Of a stretch of 64,000 bases of DNA, positions 60,826-64,000 are shown one piece after another. The notes under the pieces are model-generated. The model was given only the letters and a program-made list of their open reading frames with translations. It made no database searches and was not told where the DNA came from. Every line of letters starts with the position of its first letter. The stretch's first letter is position 1. Source of the stretch: Parvibaculum sp041688015 (GTDB taxonomy: Bacteria; Pseudomonadota; Alphaproteobacteria; Parvibaculales; Parvibaculaceae); the NCBI GenBank assembly GCA_041688015.1, contig JBDNIY010000012.1, positions 186,001 to 250,000 of the forward strand. Direction: 5' to 3'. The position numbers and the translations under genes were made by a program.

Positions 60826-61026
60826 CTATTTTCTAAAAAGCGCCTCAGCCGCCGAGCGTGTCCCTTCCTTTCGGCCCAATTGGTCCCGGATGCGCACAAT
60901 CTCGACTTCGAGCGCCGTGATTCGGTCATGCAGTTCTCTGACACCAAGTAGATCGAGATCCTCGCGCGCCAGCGCAGCCAAGGCCTCGCCACGCCTCTTG
61001 CGCGGCTCCAGATCGTCCATGTCCAT
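60826..61026 (-). CDS. DUF1192-family small coiled-coil protein
   Basis: A 66-residue protein. MDMDDLEPRKRRGEALAALA begins the chain, then a short coiled coil VRELHDRITALEVEIVRIRD and the tail GTRSAAEALFRK. The family is alphaproteobacterial, small, and uncharacterised. AAGGAG lies 7 nt before ATG 61026. Divergent from the quinone oxidoreductase gene across 108 bp, as is common for this family. Confidence 0.85.
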   Translation of the reverse strand: MDMDDLEPRKRRGEALAALAREDLDLLGVRELHDRITALEVEIVRIRDQLGRKEGTRSAAEALFRK

Positions 61027-61134
61027 ATGCTTGCTCCTTGACTGGGCCAAACCTCACAGAACGCCTATTGTTGCGGCGAACGCGGCGGAACGCTAGACCT
61101 GCGACACATGACATTGAACAAGAGGTGACGCGAC

Positions 61135-62130
61135 GTGACGATCCCAAAGACCATGAAGGCCATCGCCATCACCGCGCCCGGCGGTCCTGACGTTCTCCAA
61201 CTCACCGAAATCGCAACGCCGGAACCCGGACCCGGCGAAATCTTGATCAAGGTCGAAGCGGCGGGCGTCAACCGCCCTGACACCTTCCAGCGCATGGGCT
61301 TTTATGCGCCGCCGCCCGGCAGCCCCGACACGCCCGGCCTCGAAGTCGCGGGCAAGGTCGTGGCTTTGGGCGCGGGCGCGAGCCAATGGAAAATCGGCGA
61401 TCCGGTCTGCGCCTTAGTCGGCGGTGGCGGCTACGCCGAATATTGCGTGGCGCACGAAAGCCACGCGCTGCCTGTGCCGCATGGCTTTAACGCGATTGAA
61501 GCGGCAGGCCTGCCGGAAACTTTTTTCACCGTCTGGACCAATGTGTTTGAGCGCGGCGCACTGAAAGGCGGCGAAACTTTCCTTGTGCATGGCGGCTCCA
61601 GCGGCATCGGCACGACGGCCATCCAGCTTGCCAAATTTTTCGGCGCGCGGGTTTTCACCACCGCAGGCTCACCTGAAAAATGCGCAGCCTGCCTCGAACT
61701 GGGTGCCGAAGCGGCCTTCAATTACAAAACGCAAGATTTTGTCGCCGAGGTGAAAGCGCTGACCGACAATCGCGGCGTTGATGTGCTGCTCGACATGGTG
61801 GGCGGCGATTATATTTCCCGCAACATCGACGCCATGGCGCGCGATGGGCGCATTGTCTCCATCGCTTTCCTCAATGGCTCAACGGCGGAAGTGAATTTCA
61901 TGCCCGTCATGCTGAAACGCCTGACGCTGACCGGCTCGACGCTGCGGCCCCGCTCGATCGCTGAAAAAGCGGCGATTGCCGAGGCGCTACATGAGAAAGT
62001 CTGGCCGCTGCTCAGCTCAGGTCGGGTCAAACCCCTGATTGATGCCACTTTTCCGCTGGCCGACGCCGCTAAAGCCCACACACTTATGGAAAAAAGTACC
62101 CATATCGGTAAGATCATTCTGACGCTGTGA
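61135..62130 (+). CDS. NAD(P)H-quinone oxidoreductase (zinc-free MDR family)
   Basis: A 331-residue medium-chain reductase of the QOR type: MKAIAITAPGGPDVLQLTEI, GVNRPDTFQRMGFY, PGLEVAGKVVALG, the NADPH motif VHGGSSGIGTTAIQLAK and LDMVGGDYISRNIDAMARDG. The zinc cysteines are absent. The start may be GTG 61135 (with AAGAGG upstream) or ATG 61150; GTG is used because of spacing. It reduces quinones or enones; the exact substrate is unknown. Confidence 0.9.
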   Translation: MTIPKTMKAIAITAPGGPDVLQLTEIATPEPGPGEILIKVEAAGVNRPDTFQRMGFYAPPPGSPDTPGLEVAGKVVALGAGASQWKIGDPVCALVGGGGYAEYCVAHESHALPVPHGFNAIEAAGLPETFFTVWTNVFERGALKGGETFLVHGGSSGIGTTAIQLAKFFGARVFTTAGSPEKCAACLELGAEAAFNYKTQDFVAEVKALTDNRGVDVLLDMVGGDYISRNIDAMARDGRIVSIAFLNGSTAEVNFMPVMLKRLTLTGSTLRPRSIAEKAAIAEALHEKVWPLLSSGRVKPLIDATFPLADAAKAHTLMEKSTHIGKIILTL

Positions 62131-62284
62131 GGGTTTAAGACGCCCCCCACGGCAGAAGGCAGTGCCAACCATAGGGATTCTCCTTCCTTTGGCAGGGTTT
62201 TGCCCTTATATATCGCCGATACCCAATCTCATTGACGAGACATAGGGTTCGTCCGGTGGCCCCGGATGGATCAGAGGAACCCAT

Positions 62285-63022
62285 ATGATTCAGCCCCTCA
62301 TGCCCAAAGCGACAGCCGTTTGGCTCGTCGAAAACACCGCGCTCACCTTTGACCAGATCGCCGATTTCTGCGGCCTTCATGTGCTCGAAGTGAAGGGCAT
62401 TGCCGATGGCGACGTCGCGCAAGGCATCAAAGGCATGGACCCGATTGTCTCTGGCCAGTTGACGCGCGTCGAAATCGAACGCTGCCAGGGCAATCCGGCA
62501 ACCCGCCTGATGCGCGCCGAAAGCAAATATAAGATGCCGCCCATCGTGTCGCGCAAAGGCCCGCGCTATACGCCCGTGTCACGCCGCCAGGACCGCCCGG
62601 ACGCCATCTCATGGCTGCTGCGCAACCACCCGGAGCTGGCAGACAGCCAGATCGCCAAACTGGTCGGCACGACGAAGCCCACCATTGAATCGATCAAGGA
62701 ACGCACGCATTGGAACTCAGCCAATATCAAACCGGTTGACCCTGTGACGCTCGGCCTTTCGACCCAGATCGAACTCGACGCCGCTGTGCAGAAGGCTGGC
62801 CGCAAGCTCGAGCGCGAACGCAAAAAGGCCGACAAGCTAGCCGGTCGCACCAGCGAAACGCTGCTGCCCGCGTCTGAAACAACGGCACCCGAAACCCATC
62901 ACGCCACCATCGCCGCGCCTGAAGTGAAGCACGAAGAAGACGAGAGCAAAAAGAGCTACGACGCCGCCAGCGTCTTCGCGAGCCTCAAGGACGTGAAGAT
63001 CGAGGACGACGACGAGAAGTAA
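62285..63022 (+). CDS. trcR: Cell-cycle transcriptional regulator TrcR (DUF1013)
   Basis: A 245-residue DUF1013 protein. N-terminal helices (MPKATAVWLVENTALTFDQI and ADFCGLHVLEVKGIADGDVA) and a second helix-turn-helix-like part (AISWLLRNHPELADSQIAKL then VGTTKPTIESIKERTHWN) support DNA binding. A lysine-rich coiled stretch and an acidic tail (SLKDVKIEDDDEK) follow. The family is restricted to alphaproteobacteria and is linked to the CtrA-controlled cell cycle. AGAGGAACCC precedes ATG 62285. Confidence 0.87.
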   Translation: MIQPLMPKATAVWLVENTALTFDQIADFCGLHVLEVKGIADGDVAQGIKGMDPIVSGQLTRVEIERCQGNPATRLMRAESKYKMPPIVSRKGPRYTPVSRRQDRPDAISWLLRNHPELADSQIAKLVGTTKPTIESIKERTHWNSANIKPVDPVTLGLSTQIELDAAVQKAGRKLERERKKADKLAGRTSETLLPASETTAPETHHATIAAPEVKHEEDESKKSYDAASVFASLKDVKIEDDDEK

Positions 63023-63058
63023 GATTTTTCTCAGTCGGATTGATCTGAGGAATTTGAA

Positions 63059-63098
63059 AGACCCTTCGCTGGAAACAGCGGAGGGTTTTTCGTTTTTA
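63059..63098 (+). terminator. trcR terminator
   Basis: ACCCTTCGCTG-GAAA-CAGCGGAGGGT followed by TTTTCGTTTTT. Confidence 0.9.
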
Positions 63099-63163
63099 AT
63101 GAGGATCTTGCCGAGAAACAAAACATGCGCCAATAATCAACGCTCAAAAGTAGGCCCATACAG

Positions 63164-63680
63164 ATGGCACCCGACGCGACTTGGAATTGGCTTGATCTAA
63201 ACTTTCCATGGGTGGGGCTTGGTGTGGCCATCGTGCTGGCCGTCTTCATGTTTGCGACAAACCGCCTGCGCCATGACATGATGCAAACGCGCTGGCCGCT
63301 CTTCTCGCACGCCGTTACCCGCTTATCGGCCTTTCGGTTTACAGCGTGATCTTTGTCAATGCGCTCGTCCATATCGGCCCGATGCTGGCGACACAAAGCA
63401 TAATCCGAGCGCCTTTACCGCTGTGTTAATTTTTATCCCCGCCTCTTTTTGGGTCGCACACACTTGCTTTGGCGCAGGCAAACTGAGCTACAAAGCACTC
63501 GCGTTGATCGGCGTCATAGGCGTCATCGTGCATGTGGTGTTGATGGGGTCCGTCATGCTCTTCACGCATGGCTTCATAAGTGCCGACGCGCTTGTCTTCA
63601 TTCAAATGATGAATGCGGCCCTTATTCTCATCACCCCTTGGGTGGGAGAAAAGAATTTAGAAATGCGTCATCGGACATGA
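63164..63680 (+). pseudogene. HXXEE-domain membrane protein, decayed (deletion plus frameshift)
   Basis: The first part (WNWLDLNFPWVGLGVAIVLA to HDMMQTRW) and the last part (NPSAFTAVLIFIPASFWVAH to TPWVGEKN) match the ends of HXXEE-domain membrane proteins. Between them the H-x-x-E-E segment is absent: after TRW the frame jumps into ARRYPLIGLSVYSVIFVNAL, with a short repeat GCGCTGG at the join, consistent with a deletion of roughly 80 codons. A second break near 63402 (TQS then HNPSA) fits loss of one base. No complete product can be made. Confidence 0.8.
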
Positions 63681-63704
63681 TGAAGAGTTTTTGTTTTGAC
63701 GAAA

Positions 63705-63742
63705 GCCCCCTCACCCAACCCTCTCCCCAAGAGGGAGAGGGC
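63705..63742. repeat. Family D repeat, short copy
   Basis: CCCCCTCACCCAACCCTCTCCCC AA GAGGGAGAGGG-type element, the same as 6041-6078, just past the radical SAM gene's stop. Confidence 0.7.
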
Positions 63743-63764
63743 CAAGGTAAGCTAGACTTGAAGC

Positions 63765-64000
63765 CTACTTCAGCCCCTTAGGGTAATTCCCCTTGGTCGT
63801 GAACGTCTGCATCTTGTGCTTCGTGCCCAGACGTCTGCCTTCGCCGCCCTTGTTGCCGGTGCCCGCGGGCTGCCAGTTGGGGATCAGATGTTTCTTGCCC
63901 GGCCCGATCAGATCGGCGCGGCCCATATTTTTCAAGGCTTCACGCAGCAGTGGCCAGTTTTCGGCATCATGATAGCGCAAGAATGCTTTATGCAGACGAC
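63765..64000 (-). CDS. YgiQ-family radical SAM protein, 3' end only
   Basis: The C-terminal 78 residues are visible, running off the right edge: RLHKAFLRYHDAENWPLLRE, ALKNMGRADLIGPGKKHLIP, NWQPAGTGNKGGEG and a basic tail. The KAFLRYHD-x-x-NWP-LREAL-MGRADLIG pattern is diagnostic of the YgiQ/UPF0313 family, whose radical SAM core lies outside the window. Function of the family is unknown. Confidence 0.88.
   Translation of the reverse strand, partial: RLHKAFLRYHDAENWPLLREALKNMGRADLIGPGKKHLIPNWQPAGTGNKGGEGRRLGTKHKMQTFTTKGNYPKGLK

Overview
This is a gene-dense, GC-rich stretch of an alphaproteobacterial chromosome. The assignment rests on several clade markers: rpoH beside an RluA-type gene, the RcdA (DUF1465) and TrcR (DUF1013) cell-cycle proteins, DUF1192 and DUF4164 proteins, a serC-serA operon with a structured leader, a 6S-RNA-like locus between zapA and the formyl-THF ligase gene, and yebC-ruvCAB-ybgC-tolQRAB-pal-cpoB-tilS-ftsH on one strand. 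A CYP153-type alkane hydroxylase suggests a hydrocarbon-using, perhaps Parvibaculum-like, aerobe; that placement is inference only.

Layout. 0-4.9 kb: end of an RluA-type gene, rpoH, a repeat-rich accessory patch with a GIY-YIG nuclease inside a palindromic repeat, a broken GFA-family gene, a PACE-type transporter, msrA and mug. 5-13.9 kb: an outer-membrane protein, thiC with a TPP riboswitch, a nitronate monooxygenase, a MAPEG protein, an orphan encapsulated-ferritin-type protein, a CPBP protease, purA, a pentapeptide protein and a YciI protein. 14.3-22.6 kb: serA-serC, phzF-like, GNAT, thiD-glmM-folP and a TetR regulator. 22.8-25.7 kb: ferredoxin, CYP153-type P450 and a reductase-like SDR gene, lying between folP/glmM and ftsH. 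25.8-38.8 kb (minus strand): ftsH, tilS, cpoB, pal, tolBARQ, ybgC, ruvBAC, yebC. 38.9-42.7 kb: a structured, possibly non-coding segment, a CgeB-like glycosyltransferase, a TIGR00282 phosphoesterase, the formyl-THF ligase, a 6S RNA candidate, zapA and a DUF4164 protein. 43-48.5 kb: tkt-gap-pgk-fba. 48.8-56.2 kb: tex, thiE, efp, suhB and an OmpA/MotA-like/MotB-like trio. 56.3-64 kb: arylesterase, ABC exporter, rpmE, rcdA, a DUF1192 protein, quinone oxidoreductase, trcR, a decayed HXXEE gene and the end of a YgiQ-type radical SAM gene.

Most genes are core: envelope integrity (Tol-Pal, FtsH, GlmM), recombination (RuvABC), central carbon flow, serine, thiamine, folate and purine synthesis, and the CtrA-linked cell cycle. 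The accessory signal is in the repeats and small cassettes. At least four palindromic repeat families fill the intergenic gaps. In the main one, units begin GTCAT and end ATGAC, and one unit carries a GIY-YIG nuclease gene between its two halves. A 21-nt near-palindrome replaces the loops of three different repeat palindromes. Other points of note are the ferritin-like cargo protein without shell gene or targeting tail, the P450/ferredoxin cassette with its own promoters and matching terminators, a Zorya-like MotA/MotB pair without defence effectors, two clear pseudogenes, and a multi-hairpin segment near 39.1 kb.

No tRNA or rRNA gene, CRISPR array, transposase, prophage or replication origin was recognised. 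All calls are from reading the sequence; no database search was made.
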